From CAVRGQ01 sp963720785 (GTDB lineage: Bacteria > Actinomycetota > Acidimicrobiia > IMCC26256 > DASPTH01): DNA of 64,000 nucleotides. Shown here in pieces: positions 1 to 9,558 of this stretch. The translations under genes were made by a program, and so were the position numbers. The DNA is taken from assembly GCA_963720785.1 (NCBI GenBank), contig CAVRGQ010000005.1:558001-622000 (forward strand), written 5' to 3'. The notes under the pieces were generated by a model that did no database searches, was not told the origin of the DNA, and worked only from the letters and a program-made list of their open reading frames with translations. Position 1 is the first letter of the stretch, and every line of letters starts with the position of its first letter.

Positions 1-2
1 CC

Positions 3-152
3 TACGCGGATCCCGACGACCGCGGCACGCGCGACCGCTACCGCGAATGGCTCCGCAAGCAGGCGGCGCCCGAGGTGCGCGCCTACGTGGGCCTCACCCC
101 CGGAGCGCTCGACGCCGCCGACGACGGGCTGGACGGGAAGGTGGACGCATGA
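3..152 (+). CDS. 3' end of a gene cut by the window edge; possibly AddB-like exonuclease subunit
   Basis: An open frame runs in from the left edge and stops with TGA at 150-152, overlapping the ATG of the next gene in an ATGA arrangement. About 49 residues are visible, charged and without a recognisable motif, ending in DGKVDA. The stop-start overlap with an AddA-type helicase-nuclease shows translational coupling and makes an AddB/PD-(D/E)XK partner the natural guess, because addB usually precedes addA. That identity comes from position only and not from the sequence. Confidence 0.6.
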   Translation, partial: YADPDDRGTRDRYREWLRKQAAPEVRAYVGLTPGALDAADDGLDGKVDA

Positions 153-3100
153 CCGTCGACGGTCAGCAGACCTTCTCGCTCGATCCGGTCGACCACGACC
201 AGCTCGCGCGCCACGCGATCGAGCACGACCTCCACGCGACGCTGTTCGTCGAGGCCGGCGCCGGCTCGGGCAAGACGAAGTCGCTCGTCGACCGCGTGTG
301 CGCGTTGGTCACCGTGGGCGAGGTGCCGATGCGCGAGATCGCGGCGGTCACCTTCACCGAGAAGGCCGCGGCGGAGCTGCGCGACCGGATCCGTCGCGAG
401 CTGGAGCGGCGCGCCGCGTCGGGCGTCCAACCCGCCGCGAGCCGCGCGGCCACCGCGCTCGACGAGCTCGACGGCGCGGCGGTCGTCACCCTCCACTCGT
501 TCGCGCAGCGCATCCTCGGCGAACACCCCATCGAGGCCGGCCTGCCACCGCGCGTGGAAGTGCTCGACGACATCGAGTCGCAGTTGGCGTTCGACGAGCG
601 CTGGACCCGCTTCGTCGACCGGATGGTCGAGGACCCGGCGATGGAGCGCCCGCTGCTGCTGGGCCTGATCGCGGGCGTCGGCCTCGACCAGCTGCGCACG
701 CTGGCGCTGTCGTGCAACGCCAACTGGGACCTCGTGGCCGAGCGCATCGAGCCGCAGGCCGACCCCGCACCACTCGCCGGTCTGCTCGCGCCGATGCTGA
801 CCGACGTGGCCGCGCTGCGGCTGCTCGGGCCGCACTGCGAGGCCCCCGACGACAAGCTCCTCGCCGTGGTCGTCGCGTTCGGCGAGTGGCACGACGCCCT
901 GCTCGCGGCACCCGACGAGTACGAGCAGCTGCGGCTGCTGCGCGAGGTGCCGAAGGGCGCCAAGGTGGGCCAGAAGGGCAACTGGCCCGCGGCATGCCCG
1001 GTCGACACCGTGCGCGACCGGGTGGCCGCGGTGCGAGCGCTGGCCGGGGCCGCCGTCACCACGATCACCGACCAGGTGCTCCACCGCCTCGTGTGGGAGC
1101 TCGCGCAGTTCACGCTGCGCGAGGCCGACGACCGCCGAAGCGCCGGCCGCCTCGAGTTCCACGACCTGCTCGTGCTTTCGCGCACGGTGCTGCGCGATCC
1201 GCAGCACGGATGGGACGTCCGTCGCCGCCTGCGCGAGCGCTACTCCCGTCTGCTGCTCGACGAGTTCCAGGACACCGATCCGATCCAGTGCGACCTCGCG
1301 GCGCTCCTCGCCTCCGGAGATCCCGACGCGCGCGACCACCGCTGGTACGAGCTCACCCCCGACCCCGGCCGCCTCTTCGTGGTCGGCGACCCGAAGCAGT
1401 CGATCTACCGCTTCCGGCGCGCCGATATCGCGTCGTTCCTCCGGGCACGCGACGCGTTCGGCGCGCAACCCGTGCAGCTCACCCGCAACTTCCGCTCCGC
1501 GGGCCCCGTGATCGACTTCGTCAACCGCGCCTTCGGCAAGTTGATCGCGTACACCGAGGACTCGCAGCCCGAGTACACCGCGCTCGACGCGCAGCGCGAC
1601 GCACCCCCGGTCGGCCCTGCCGTCGCGCTGCTCGGCGCCGTGCCCCACGACGACGGCGCCAAGGCCGACGAGCAGCGCACGCGAGAGGCCGCCGACGTCG
1701 CCGCCACCATCGCCACCGCACTCACCGAGGGCTGGTCGGTCTCGCGACGCGCCCCCGACGGCACCACCACCTGGGAGCCGTGCCGCCTCGGCGACATCTG
1801 CGTCCTCCTGCCCGCCCGCACGTCACTGCCCCAGTTGGAGGACGCGCTCGAGGCGGCCGGGATCCCCTACCGGGCGGAGACGTCGTCGCTCGTGTACTCC
1901 ACCCGCGAGATCCGCGACCTGCTCGTGGTGTTGCAGGCCGTCGACGATCCCACCGACGAGCTCGCGCTCGGTGAGCGCGCTGCGCTCACCGGTGTTCGGC
2001 TGCGGCGACGACGACCTCGCCGACTACGCGCTCGTGCACCGCGGGAGCTGGAACCACCAGGCGGTCCGGCCCGAGTCGCTGTCGCCCGACCACCCGGTCG
2101 GACGGGCGCTCGACGCGCTCGCCGCGTGGCACGACGCCCGCACCTGGTGCACGCCGAGCGAGCTGCTCGAGCAGATCGTGCGCGAACGGCGCGTGCTGGA
2201 GCTCGGCTTCGCCCACGGGCGCCCGCGCGATCTCTGGCGCCGCGTGCGTTTCGTGGTGGAGCAGGCCCGCGCCTTCTCCGACGCCGACGGCGGCAGCCTG
2301 CGCGACTTCCTGCACTGGGCCGAGCTCCAGGGCAGCGAGGGGGCGCGGGTCGTGGAGACGGTGCTCCCCGAGACCGACGACGACGCCGTGCGCATCCTCA
2401 CCGTGCACGGAGCGAAGGGCCTCGAGTTCCCGATCACGATCCTCTCGGGCATGACCACCGCGGCCGCCGGGCGCCCGCGCTCCGTGCAGCTCGTGTTCCC
2501 GCCGGCGGGCGGCTGGGGTGTGTACGTGTCGTCACGCGTGACCACCGAGGAGTTCGACCGCTACCAGCCGATCGACGAGCAGATGGACTTCCACGAGAAG
2601 CTGCGCCTGCTCTACGTCGCCGCCACCCGCGCCCAGGACCACCTCGTCGTGTCGGTCCACCGCCCCGACAAGGAGCCGGAGGCCGACCACCCCGAGAAGT
2701 GGACCCACGCCCAGTTGCTCTGGGATGCCGCCCAGGAGGCGGGCGTAGGGGTGCCGTTCGTGGCCGGTGCCACCGCGCTGGCGCCGGGGAGCGCCGGCGA
2801 TCTGCTCGCGCCGTTGGCCACCCTCGCGGAGTGGCGTCACGAGCTCGACACCGCGCTCGCGGCGGCGAGCCGGCCGCGGGTGCGCGCCGCCACCGCCATC
2901 GCCAAGGAGGCCGCGGCACTGGCCGAAGCCGCCGAAGCCGCCGAGGCCGCGGAGGTCGCGGGGGCCGCGGAGACCGCCGGGTCCGCCGGGTCCGCCGGGC
3001 AGGGCGGCGCCGCCGGCGACCCGGGCCTGGCCAAGGACGCGCGCGACCTCGAGCTGCCGCCGTGGAACAAGGGCCGCTACGGCACCGCGATCGGCCGCGC

Positions 3101-3638
3101 CGTCCACGCGGTGCTCCAGACCGTCGACCTCGCGACCGGCGATGGGCTCGATGCCGCGGCAGCCGCGCAGGCCGCCGCCGAGGGAGTGATCGGCCACGAG
3201 GCGCGGATCGCGGCCCGGGCCCGGGCGGCGCTGGGCACCGAGGTGGTGCGGCTCGCCCTCGCCCACTCCTACCGCCGGGAGATGTACGTCGCCGCGCCGG
3301 TGCTCTCGGTCGCCGTCCCCGACGGCGAGCCGGTCATCGTCGAGGGCTACGTCGACCTCGTGGTCGACACGCCCGACGGCCTCGTCGTCGTCGACTACAA
3401 GACCGACGCGTGGCGCGACCAGCGCGACCTCGACGCGAAGGTGGCGCGCTACCGGCTCCAGGGCGCGACGTACGCGCTCGCGCTGGAGGCGGCCACGGGG
3501 CGGCCGGTGACGCGCTGCGTGTTCGTGTTCCTCGGCGACGACGGCGCGGAGGAGCGCGACGTCAGCGATCTGCCGCAGGCGATTCGCGACGTAGCAGCAC
3601 TTCTCGCGGCGTCGTCCGCAGCCGCCACCACACCATGA
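149..3638 (+). CDS. addA: AddA/RecB-type ATP-dependent helicase-nuclease (one frame break near 1970)
   Basis: UvrD-family helicase with a C-terminal RecB nuclease, about 1162 residues once a frame break is bridged; it processes DNA double-strand ends for recombination. Visible motifs: Walker A GAGSGKT (residues 37-43), motif Ia TFTEKAAAELRDRI, Walker B LLLDEFQDTDP, motif III VGDPKQSIYRFRRAD, motif IV LTRNFRS. After the break come motif V TVHGAKGLEFP, motif VI LYVAATRAQDHL and the nuclease core GYVDLVVD...VVDYKTD near the C-terminus. An Ala/Gly-rich linker (about 2920-3030) separates helicase and nuclease. At about 1970 the frame shifts by +1 (GCTCGGTGAGC, where GCTCGTGAGC would keep frame). 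ATG 149 overlaps the upstream stop. The 3' end overlaps the convergent DUF3817 gene by 77 bp. Confidence 0.88.
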
Positions 3639-3906
3639 TCCCGCCGATGGGACCGAGCACCACCACCGCGATGGCGTATCCCCATGTCCAGCCGATCTCT
3701 TCGCGGATCAGCACCACCATGGCCACGAACGCCATCCACACGAGACCGTGGACGAACCCGGTGACCGCCTTCCCCGCATCGTTCGGCTGGATGATCCAGA
3801 AGTAGAAGAGGACCAGGTACGTGACCGTCTCGAACAACGCCATGAAGCGAAGCGCCTTCGACTTCCGCTCCAGTTCGCTGCTGTGGTCGTCGGCGAAGTC
3901 GGGCAC
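3562..3906 (-). CDS. DUF3817 family membrane protein
   Basis: About 114 residues. After a short charged N-terminus (DDHSSELERKSKALRF) it shows the DUF3817 pattern MALFETVTYLVLF, then a GFVHGLVWMAF segment and a third hydrophobic segment ending GPIGGIMVWWRLR, so three membrane helices are likely. The function of the family is unknown. I chose GTG 3904-3906 because a TACCCT box lies 6 nt upstream, fitting a leaderless transcript; the open frame continues upstream but becomes proline/glycine-rich and unlike the family. It reads toward addA and overlaps its 3' end. Confidence 0.8.
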   Translation of the reverse strand: MPDFADDHSSELERKSKALRFMALFETVTYLVLFYFWIIQPNDAGKAVTGFVHGLVWMAFVAMVVLIREEIGWTWGYAIAVVVLGPIGGIMVWWRLRTTPREVLLRRESPAADR

Positions 3907-3912
3907 CCGTGC

Positions 3913-3918
3913 AGGGTA
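3913..3918 (-). promoter_or_regulatory. -10 box of leaderless DUF3817 transcript
   Basis: TACCCT on the minus strand followed by six bases and GTG 3904-3906. No ribosome binding site is present, so transcription probably starts at the start codon. Confidence 0.55.
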
Positions 3919-3982
3919 CGCGACCGGCGCCGACGACCCGGGGCCGGGCGGGCCGGAGGGGCCACCGGCCGGGGTCGCGGGG

Positions 3983-3988
3983 TACCCT
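3983..3988 (+). promoter_or_regulatory. -10 box of leaderless DUF3039 transcript
   Basis: TACCCT, six bases, then GTG 3995. The same hexamer serves the divergent neighbour. Confidence 0.55.
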
Positions 3989-3994
3989 GGGCCC

Positions 3995-4261
3995 GTGAGC
4001 GACACCAGCACCCCCGTGATCGCGCCCGTGGTGGCCCCGGTCGAGACGCCCACCGAGTCGACCTCCCCGGTCGACACCGATGGCGGCGACCACGACCGCT
4101 TCGCGCACTACGCCCGCAAGGACGACGTCGCACGCGCGTACGTGACCGGCGAGGCCATCACCGCGCTGTGCGGGAAGAAGTGGGTGCCCACGCGCGACCC
4201 GTCGCGGTACCCCATCTGCCCCACCTGCGTCGAGCGCAAGGCCGCGGGCTGGAGCCTCTGA
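3995..4261 (+). CDS. DUF3039 domain protein (small zinc-ribbon-like)
   Basis: 88 residues. The C-terminal half carries the actinobacterial DUF3039 pattern: HYARKDDV, GEAITALCGKKWVP, DPSRYPICPTC, with the CxxC suggesting zinc binding together with the earlier Cys. The N-terminal 30 residues are low complexity (V/T/P). The function is unknown; the family is restricted to actinobacteria, which supports the taxonomic inference. Start GTG 3995 lies 6 nt after a TACCCT box and has no Shine-Dalgarno sequence, so a leaderless mRNA is likely. It is divergent from the DUF3817 gene, with about 88 bp between the two starts holding both promoters. Confidence 0.85.
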   Translation: MSDTSTPVIAPVVAPVETPTESTSPVDTDGGDHDRFAHYARKDDVARAYVTGEAITALCGKKWVPTRDPSRYPICPTCVERKAAGWSL

Positions 4262-4296
4262 GGCCCTGACCCGATCCGGTCAGCCTGCGCGAGTCC

Positions 4297-5940
4297 TCAC
4301 GCTTCGGCGGACGCTTCCCGTTCCGCCGAGCCCGCCCCTTCCGCCGAGCCCGTCGTCTCGGCCGGATCGGGCAATTGGTCGTCGTCGATGACGATGTCGG
4401 TCGGCAGGTACTCGGTGGGGTTCAGGTGGTGGTGCAACGCCTGCGCCGGCAGGTAGAGCAACGACAGCAGCGCGCCCCCGAGCACCATCACCGCGGCCAC
4501 CACCGTGGCGATGTTCTTGCCGTGCAGCCACGACTGGCGCGTCACGTCGAGCAACGCCTCCCCGGCAGGGCCGCCGACCCGTTCGGCCAGCGCGACCGCC
4601 GACACCGCGGAGTCGTGGGCCCGTTCGAGCAGGTCGCGCGAGATCCCGCGCGTCCCGACCGCGGCGTTCATCGACGAACGGAACTGCGACGCGAGGATGC
4701 TGCCCATGATGGCGACGCCGAGCGCGCCGCCCATCTGGCGCGTCGTGTCGTTCATCGCGGAGCCGACGCCGGCCTTCTCCTTCGGCAACGAACCCATGAT
4801 CGACTCGGTGGCCGACGGTGTGGCGAACCCCATGCCCGCGGCCATCACGATGAGCCCGATGATGGCGCGGAAGTACGACGAGTCGACGGCCACGCCGGCC
4901 TGGATCAACAGACCGACGCCGGCCAACCCGAGGCCCCCGGACACGATCCACTTCGACCCGGTGCTCTCCGCGATCCGCGGTGCGGCGAAGGCGGCCAGGA
5001 TGTAGGCGGTCACGAACGGCAGCAGCCGCACACCGGTCTCGAGCGGCGAGTAGCCGAACACGATCTGGTACATCTGGCTGTTGAGGAACAGCCCGCCCAC
5101 CACCGCGAAGAACGCCATCATGATCGCGAGGCTCGCGACCGTGAAGCGGGGGTTGCGGAAGAACGTCATGTCGAGCATCGGCTCGGGGTTGCGCAGCTCC
5201 CACAACACGAACGCCGCGATCGTGGCCGCGGCGACGGCGAAGCCGATCAGGCTCCCGGCACTCGCCCAGCCCCGGTCGGGCGCGCCGATGATCGCCCAGA
5301 GCAGCACCGAGAGCCCCACGATCGAGAGCACCGACCCGAGCAGGTCGATGCGGTGCGGGTGCGGGTCGCGCGACGTCGGCACGAACCAGTACGTGAGCGG
5401 GATCACGATGATCACGATCGGCACGTTCACGAGGAAGACCGAGCCCCACCAGAAGTGGGCGAGCAGCACGCCGCCGATCACCGGGCCGAGCGCGCTGCCG
5501 ATCGCCGACACCGCGGCCCACACGCCGAACGCCCGCGCCCGCTCACGCGGGTCGGTGAAGATGTTCGTGATGACCGACAGGGTCGCGGGCATGATGCACG
5601 CGGCGCCGATACCCATCAGCGCGCGGAACGCGATCACCTGCTCGGTGCTCGACGAGAACGCCGCCGCGGCCGACGCCGAGCCGAAGATCACCAGGCCGAG
5701 CACCAGCGCACCCCGCCGCCCGTAGCGGTCGCCCAGGCTCCCGGCGGTCAGCAGCAGCCCCGCGAACACGAGGATGTAGGCGTCGACCATCCACTGGAGA
5801 TCCGAGGTGGTGGCGTGGAGGTCACGGGAGAGGGTGGGCAGGGCTACGTTGAGGATCGAGCCGTCGATCCCGATGACCATGAGCGAGAAGATGAGGACCA
5901 TCAGGGCGACCCAGCGCTGCCTGGAGCCCTGTCCCCTCAC
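4297..5940 (-). CDS. DHA2-type MFS drug/proton antiporter
   Basis: 547 residues with about 14 hydrophobic segments, the length of the DHA2 (EmrB/QacA) class of proton-driven exporters in the cytoplasmic membrane. Visible: first helix with IDGSILNVALPTLSRDL, the motif A region GSLGDRYGRRGAL, and the antiporter motif C region FRALMGIGAACIMPATLS. The C-terminus is a soluble acidic tail rich in AEREASAEA-like repeats. Start GTG 5938-5940 is preceded by GAGGGG. It is divergent from mltG. The substrate cannot be predicted. Confidence 0.85.
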   Translation of the reverse strand: MRGQGSRQRWVALMVLIFSLMVIGIDGSILNVALPTLSRDLHATTSDLQWMVDAYILVFAGLLLTAGSLGDRYGRRGALVLGLVIFGSASAAAAFSSSTEQVIAFRALMGIGAACIMPATLSVITNIFTDPRERARAFGVWAAVSAIGSALGPVIGGVLLAHFWWGSVFLVNVPIVIIVIPLTYWFVPTSRDPHPHRIDLLGSVLSIVGLSVLLWAIIGAPDRGWASAGSLIGFAVAAATIAAFVLWELRNPEPMLDMTFFRNPRFTVASLAIMMAFFAVVGGLFLNSQMYQIVFGYSPLETGVRLLPFVTAYILAAFAAPRIAESTGSKWIVSGGLGLAGVGLLIQAGVAVDSSYFRAIIGLIVMAAGMGFATPSATESIMGSLPKEKAGVGSAMNDTTRQMGGALGVAIMGSILASQFRSSMNAAVGTRGISRDLLERAHDSAVSAVALAERVGGPAGEALLDVTRQSWLHGKNIATVVAAVMVLGGALLSLLYLPAQALHHHLNPTEYLPTDIVIDDDQLPDPAETTGSAEGAGSAEREASAEA

Positions 5941-6081
5941 GACCCCTCGCCCCCCTCGTGCGCTCGTCGCCCTCCCCACGGGCCCGGCGGGCCACCCTAA
6001 CCCGCACCGATCTGGGAGTCCCAGGGGCCGGGCGGAGCCGCCCGCGTGGGATCGGGGGGCCCGGAAGTGCGACGATGGGGT

Positions 6082-7143
6082 GTGGCCATCGATCGCAACC
6101 CTGTCGCGCGCCGCCGCGCCGCCGACCTCGCCCGCGCCCGTCGGCGCAACCTGCTCACGCTCGTCGTGCTGCTGATCCTCCTCGCACCCCTCGCGATGGG
6201 GTCGCTCTACGTGCTGTCGAACGTCGAGACCTCGTCGGCCGACTCCTCCGACGTGATCCTGGAGGTGCAGGCGAACATGACGCCGGCCCAGGTCGGCGAC
6301 ATGCTCCAGAAGGCGGGCGTGGTCACGTCGTCCAAGGAGTTCCAGGACGTCGCCACGACCGCGCAGTTCACCACCTACAAGGTGGGCCGGTACGACTTCG
6401 TGAAGGGCAGCAGCGCCCGCGCCGCGCTCGACACGCTGCGCGGCGGTCCCGCCGCGGTGGTCCCCGACATCAAGCTGCTGCTGCCGCCGGGGCTCACCCT
6501 GGGTCAGATCGTCGAGCGCGTCGGCAAGCTCGAGGGCAAGAGCGGTCCGCGGTTCCTCGAGGTCATGGCGTCGAACACGGTCCGCTCGAAGTACCAGCCG
6601 GGCGACGTGAACTCCCTCGAGGGCCTCACCTGGCCCGACACCTACTTCGTCGGCGCCACCACGTCGGAGACGGAGATCGCGCAGAAGATCGTCGCTCAGT
6701 TCGACGCGAAGGCGGACGCGGTCGGCCTGGGCAACGCGGCCAACGGCCTCACGCCGTACCAGGAAGTGATCGTCGCGTCGCTCATCGAGGGCGAGGCCGG
6801 CAGCGTCGAGGACATGCCGCTCATCTCTGCGGTGATCCACAACCGCCTGAAGCAGGGCATGCCGCTGCAGCTCGACTCGACCCTCTGCTACGCGAAGGGC
6901 GGCTGTCCGCCGCTCCCCACCGAGAAGGACCGCAAGATCGACTCGCCCTACAACACGTTCAAGATCGGCGGCCTGCCGCCCACCCCGATCCGCACGGTGA
7001 GCGAGGCCGCGCTCAAGGCCGCGCTCGCACCGGCGGCCGTCGACTACCTGTACTTCGTCGCCGACAAGAACGGCAAGACCTACTACGCGAGCACGCTCGC
7101 CGAGCACGAGAAGAACATCGCGAAGGCGCGCAGTGTCGGCTGA
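6082..7143 (+). CDS. mltG: endolytic murein transglycosylase MltG
   Basis: 353 residues. A charged N-terminus precedes one membrane anchor (about residues 19-41, LLTLVVLLILLAPLAMG), then a LysM-like region and the YceG catalytic domain. The catalytic glutamate lies in ASLIEGEAG, followed by ISAVIHNRL and LQLDSTLCYA, and the C-terminal LPPTPIRTVSEAALKAAL typical of the family. The enzyme cleaves nascent peptidoglycan strands outside the membrane and is thought to end glycan polymerisation. GTG 6082 is the likeliest start; an in-frame start 36 nt upstream is possible. It overlaps the next gene by 11 bp. Confidence 0.92.
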   Translation: MAIDRNPVARRRAADLARARRRNLLTLVVLLILLAPLAMGSLYVLSNVETSSADSSDVILEVQANMTPAQVGDMLQKAGVVTSSKEFQDVATTAQFTTYKVGRYDFVKGSSARAALDTLRGGPAAVVPDIKLLLPPGLTLGQIVERVGKLEGKSGPRFLEVMASNTVRSKYQPGDVNSLEGLTWPDTYFVGATTSETEIAQKIVAQFDAKADAVGLGNAANGLTPYQEVIVASLIEGEAGSVEDMPLISAVIHNRLKQGMPLQLDSTLCYAKGGCPPLPTEKDRKIDSPYNTFKIGGLPPTPIRTVSEAALKAALAPAAVDYLYFVADKNGKTYYASTLAEHEKNIAKARSVG

Positions 7144-7858
7144 GGACACGCCCGAGCCCGCCTGGCACGACGCACCCTGGACGCGCCCGCCCGTGCAGGT
7201 CGGGCCGCGGTTCGTCGCCGCACTCGACTGGGCGCTGGAGCTGCACGGCACGCAGCGCAAGAAGGGGTCCGACGTCCCCTACGTCGCGCACCTGCTCGCG
7301 GTGGCCGGGCTCGTGCTCGACGACGGCGGCAGCGAGAAGCAGGCGGCCGCCGCCCTGCTGCACGACGTGCTCGAGGACGCCGGCGCGACGGCCGCCGAGG
7401 TGCGCGAGCGGTTCGGGCGCAAGGTCGCCCGCATCGTGGTCGCGTGCACCGACGTGCCCGTGGACGCGAAGCACGGCAAGCACGGCAAGCACGGAAAGCA
7501 CGGCAAGGGCGCCAAGCGGGACGCGAGCACGTGGCGCGCCCGCAAGGAGCGCTCGATCGCGAAGTTGCAGGATCCCGCCACCCCGCGTGGTGTGCTGCGC
7601 GTCCGGGCAGCCGACGCGCTCGTGAACGCCCGGTCGATCGTCGCCGATCTCCGGCGCATCGGCCCCGAGACGTGGTTGCGCTTCAACGCCGGCGCGGTCG
7701 ACCAGCTCTGGTACCACCGCTCGGTCGCCGTCGCACTGCAGGCGCGACACCCCGGGCTCCTCACCGACGAACTGCGTGTCACCGTGCGGGAGATGGAACG
7801 GCTCGCCGGCTGGTGGTTCGACGTCGGCGACCCGCAGCCCGGTCGTCGCCCCGACTGA
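7133..7858 (+). CDS. HD-domain phosphohydrolase, SpoT-like hydrolase fold
   Basis: 241 residues. The N-terminal half resembles the HD domain of SpoT/MESH1-type hydrolases: HGTQRKKG, VPYVAHLLAVAGLVLDDGG, then AAALLHDVLEDAG with the HD pair, and RFGRKVARIVVACTDV. This is the ppGpp-hydrolase fold, but substrate is not established. Residues about 113-124 are a perfect Lys-His-Gly repeat (four 9-bp units) replacing the loop before the ATWRARKE-like segment, possibly a metal-binding or charged loop. Start GTG 7133 lies within the end of mltG, so the two are coupled. Confidence 0.8.
   Translation: MSAEDTPEPAWHDAPWTRPPVQVGPRFVAALDWALELHGTQRKKGSDVPYVAHLLAVAGLVLDDGGSEKQAAAALLHDVLEDAGATAAEVRERFGRKVARIVVACTDVPVDAKHGKHGKHGKHGKGAKRDASTWRARKERSIAKLQDPATPRGVLRVRAADALVNARSIVADLRRIGPETWLRFNAGAVDQLWYHRSVAVALQARHPGLLTDELRVTVREMERLAGWWFDVGDPQPGRRPD
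7469..7504 (+). repeat. four tandem 9-bp units encoding Lys-His-Gly
   Basis: Units AAGCACGGC, AAGCACGGC, AAGCACGGA, AAGCACGGC in the reading frame of the HD-domain gene. Such a tract can expand or contract by slippage without breaking frame. Confidence 0.9.
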
Positions 7859-7896
7859 TCCGGGCTGCTCGCCCGAGCGCTCCCGGAACGGCGGCA

Positions 7897-7902
7897 TAAC
7901 CT
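7897..7902 (+). promoter_or_regulatory. -10 box of leaderless acyl-CoA ligase transcript
   Basis: TAACCT followed by seven bases and GTG 7910; no Shine-Dalgarno sequence. Confidence 0.5.
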
Positions 7903-7909
7903 CAGCGCC

Positions 7910-9511
7910 GTGTCCGGATGGAACTTCGCCACGGTGTGGGACGGCATCGCCGCGATCGTGCCCGACCGCGACGCGCTGGTCTGCGGCGAGCAGCGGGTCA
8001 CCTGGGGCCGGTTCGCCGAGCGGGCGGAATGCCTCGCCGCCTGGCTCCGGCAGGAGGCCGGGGTCGGCGCCGGCGACAAGGTCGCCATCGACCTCACCAA
8101 TCGTCCGGAGTACCTCGAGACCTTTTACGCGACGCTGAAGCTCGGCGCGGTGCCCTGCAACGTGAACTTCCGCTACCAGGCCGACGAGGTCCACTACGTC
8201 CTCGACAACTCCGACGCGAAGGCGATCGTCCACGGCCCCGAGTTCGCCGCCGTCGTGCACGAGGCCCTCGCCCGCTTCCCGGACGGCACCCGCCCGGTCA
8301 CACTCGAGGCCGGACCCGCCTACGAAGCGGTGGCGACCTCTGCACCTGCGTCCGGGCCCGTGTCCGCCGCGCCCGACGGCGACGACCTGATCTTCCTCTA
8401 CACCGGTGGCACCACCGGCATGCCCAAGGGCGTGATGTGGCGCAACGACGACCTCTACCGCGCGCTCTGGGCGTCGGGGCACCCGCACCGCCCCGAGCCA
8501 CCCGACCCACTCGACGCCGCCCGCGCCGGCAAGCGCGCCGCGACGGTGCTGCCCGCGGCGCCGCTCATGCACGGCACCGGGTTGTTCTCGTCACTGTCGG
8601 TCCTCGCGGGCGCGGGCACCGTGGTACTCGTCGACCGCGCCGGCCTCGACGCCGAGCTCCTGTGGGACACGGTCGCTCGCGAGCACGTACAACTGGTCAC
8701 GATCGTGGGTGACGTGTTCGCCCGGCCCATGCTCGCCGCGCTCGAGGAGCACCCGGGCTGCTGGGACCTCTCCCACCTGCGCGCCATCCAGTCGTCGGGC
8801 GTGATCTTCAGCCCGCAGGTGAAGCAGGGGCTCATCGCCGCGATCCCGGATCTCACCATCGTCGACTCCCTCGGCGCGTCCGAGGGTCTGGGGCCGCGCC
8901 ACACCTCGGACGCGTCCGAGGAGAAGCTCGAGTCGGCCACGTTCCGGGTCAGCGACCGCGTGCGGGTGATCGATCCCGACACCGGCGAGGACGTCGAGCC
9001 GGGCAGCGCGGTCGAAGGCCTGGTCGCCATGACCGGCAACATCCCGGTGGGGTACTACAAGGACCCGCAGAAGTCCGCGGCCACCTTCCGCGAGTTCGGC
9101 GGAGTGCGCTACTCCGTGCCCGGCGACCACGCGACCGTCGACGCCGACGGCACCGTGCGGTTGCTCGGGCGCGGGTCGGCGTGCATCAACACCGGTGGCG
9201 AGAAGGTGTTCCCCGAAGAGGTCGAGGGCGAGCTGCGCAAGCACCCGAGCGTGTTCGACTGCCTCGTGGTCGGCGTCCCCGACGAACGCTTCGGGGAGCG
9301 CGTGGTCGCGCTGGTACAGGTGGCCCACGGGTGCACCCTCGACGAGCCGGAGCTCACGGAGTGGTGCCACCGCACGCTCGCCCGGTACAAGGCGCCGCGC
9401 CGGTTCCTCGCGGTCGACTCCCTCGACCGTTCCGCGGCGGGCAAGGCGAACTACGTCGCGCTGCGGCGTCGCGCCGGCGAGTTGCTCGCGGCCGAGGCGC
9501 CTCAGTCCTGA
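7910..9511 (+). CDS. acyl-CoA synthetase (FadD family, AMP-forming)
   Basis: 533 residues, the full length of the ANL superfamily. The P-loop reads YTGGTTGMPKGV, typical of actinobacterial FadD3/FadD19-like ligases, followed by WRNDDLYRALW. The A5 region has DSLGASEG, then PGDHATVDADG and the hinge LLGRGSACINTGGEKVFPEEVE; the C-terminal catalytic lysine is in SAAGKANY. It should activate a fatty or steroid-side-chain carboxylate to acyl-CoA through an acyl-AMP in the cytoplasm; the acyl chain cannot be predicted. GTG 7910 has a TAACCT box 7 nt upstream. It stands alone, convergent with the GGDEF gene. Confidence 0.88.
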   Translation: MSGWNFATVWDGIAAIVPDRDALVCGEQRVTWGRFAERAECLAAWLRQEAGVGAGDKVAIDLTNRPEYLETFYATLKLGAVPCNVNFRYQADEVHYVLDNSDAKAIVHGPEFAAVVHEALARFPDGTRPVTLEAGPAYEAVATSAPASGPVSAAPDGDDLIFLYTGGTTGMPKGVMWRNDDLYRALWASGHPHRPEPPDPLDAARAGKRAATVLPAAPLMHGTGLFSSLSVLAGAGTVVLVDRAGLDAELLWDTVAREHVQLVTIVGDVFARPMLAALEEHPGCWDLSHLRAIQSSGVIFSPQVKQGLIAAIPDLTIVDSLGASEGLGPRHTSDASEEKLESATFRVSDRVRVIDPDTGEDVEPGSAVEGLVAMTGNIPVGYYKDPQKSAATFREFGGVRYSVPGDHATVDADGTVRLLGRGSACINTGGEKVFPEEVEGELRKHPSVFDCLVVGVPDERFGERVVALVQVAHGCTLDEPELTEWCHRTLARYKAPRRFLAVDSLDRSAAGKANYVALRRRAGELLAAEAPQS

Positions 9512-9558
9512 CCCGCCCGACCTGACCGGCCCAACCTGACCTGGTCAAGCGTGACGCG

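Noticed and set aside
1971..3805. Arginine-rich continuation of the first AddA frame past 1970 and many other long Arg/Pro-rich open frames on both strands
   Set aside because: They are shadows of real genes in this GC-rich DNA: no motifs, extreme Arg/Ala/Pro content, and they coincide with conserved proteins in another frame.
5941..7260. Apparent 987-residue minus-strand protein joining the MFS transporter to sequence over mltG
   Set aside because: The upstream part is antisense to mltG and lacks transporter features; GTG 5938-5940 with a ribosome site gives the correct N-terminus.
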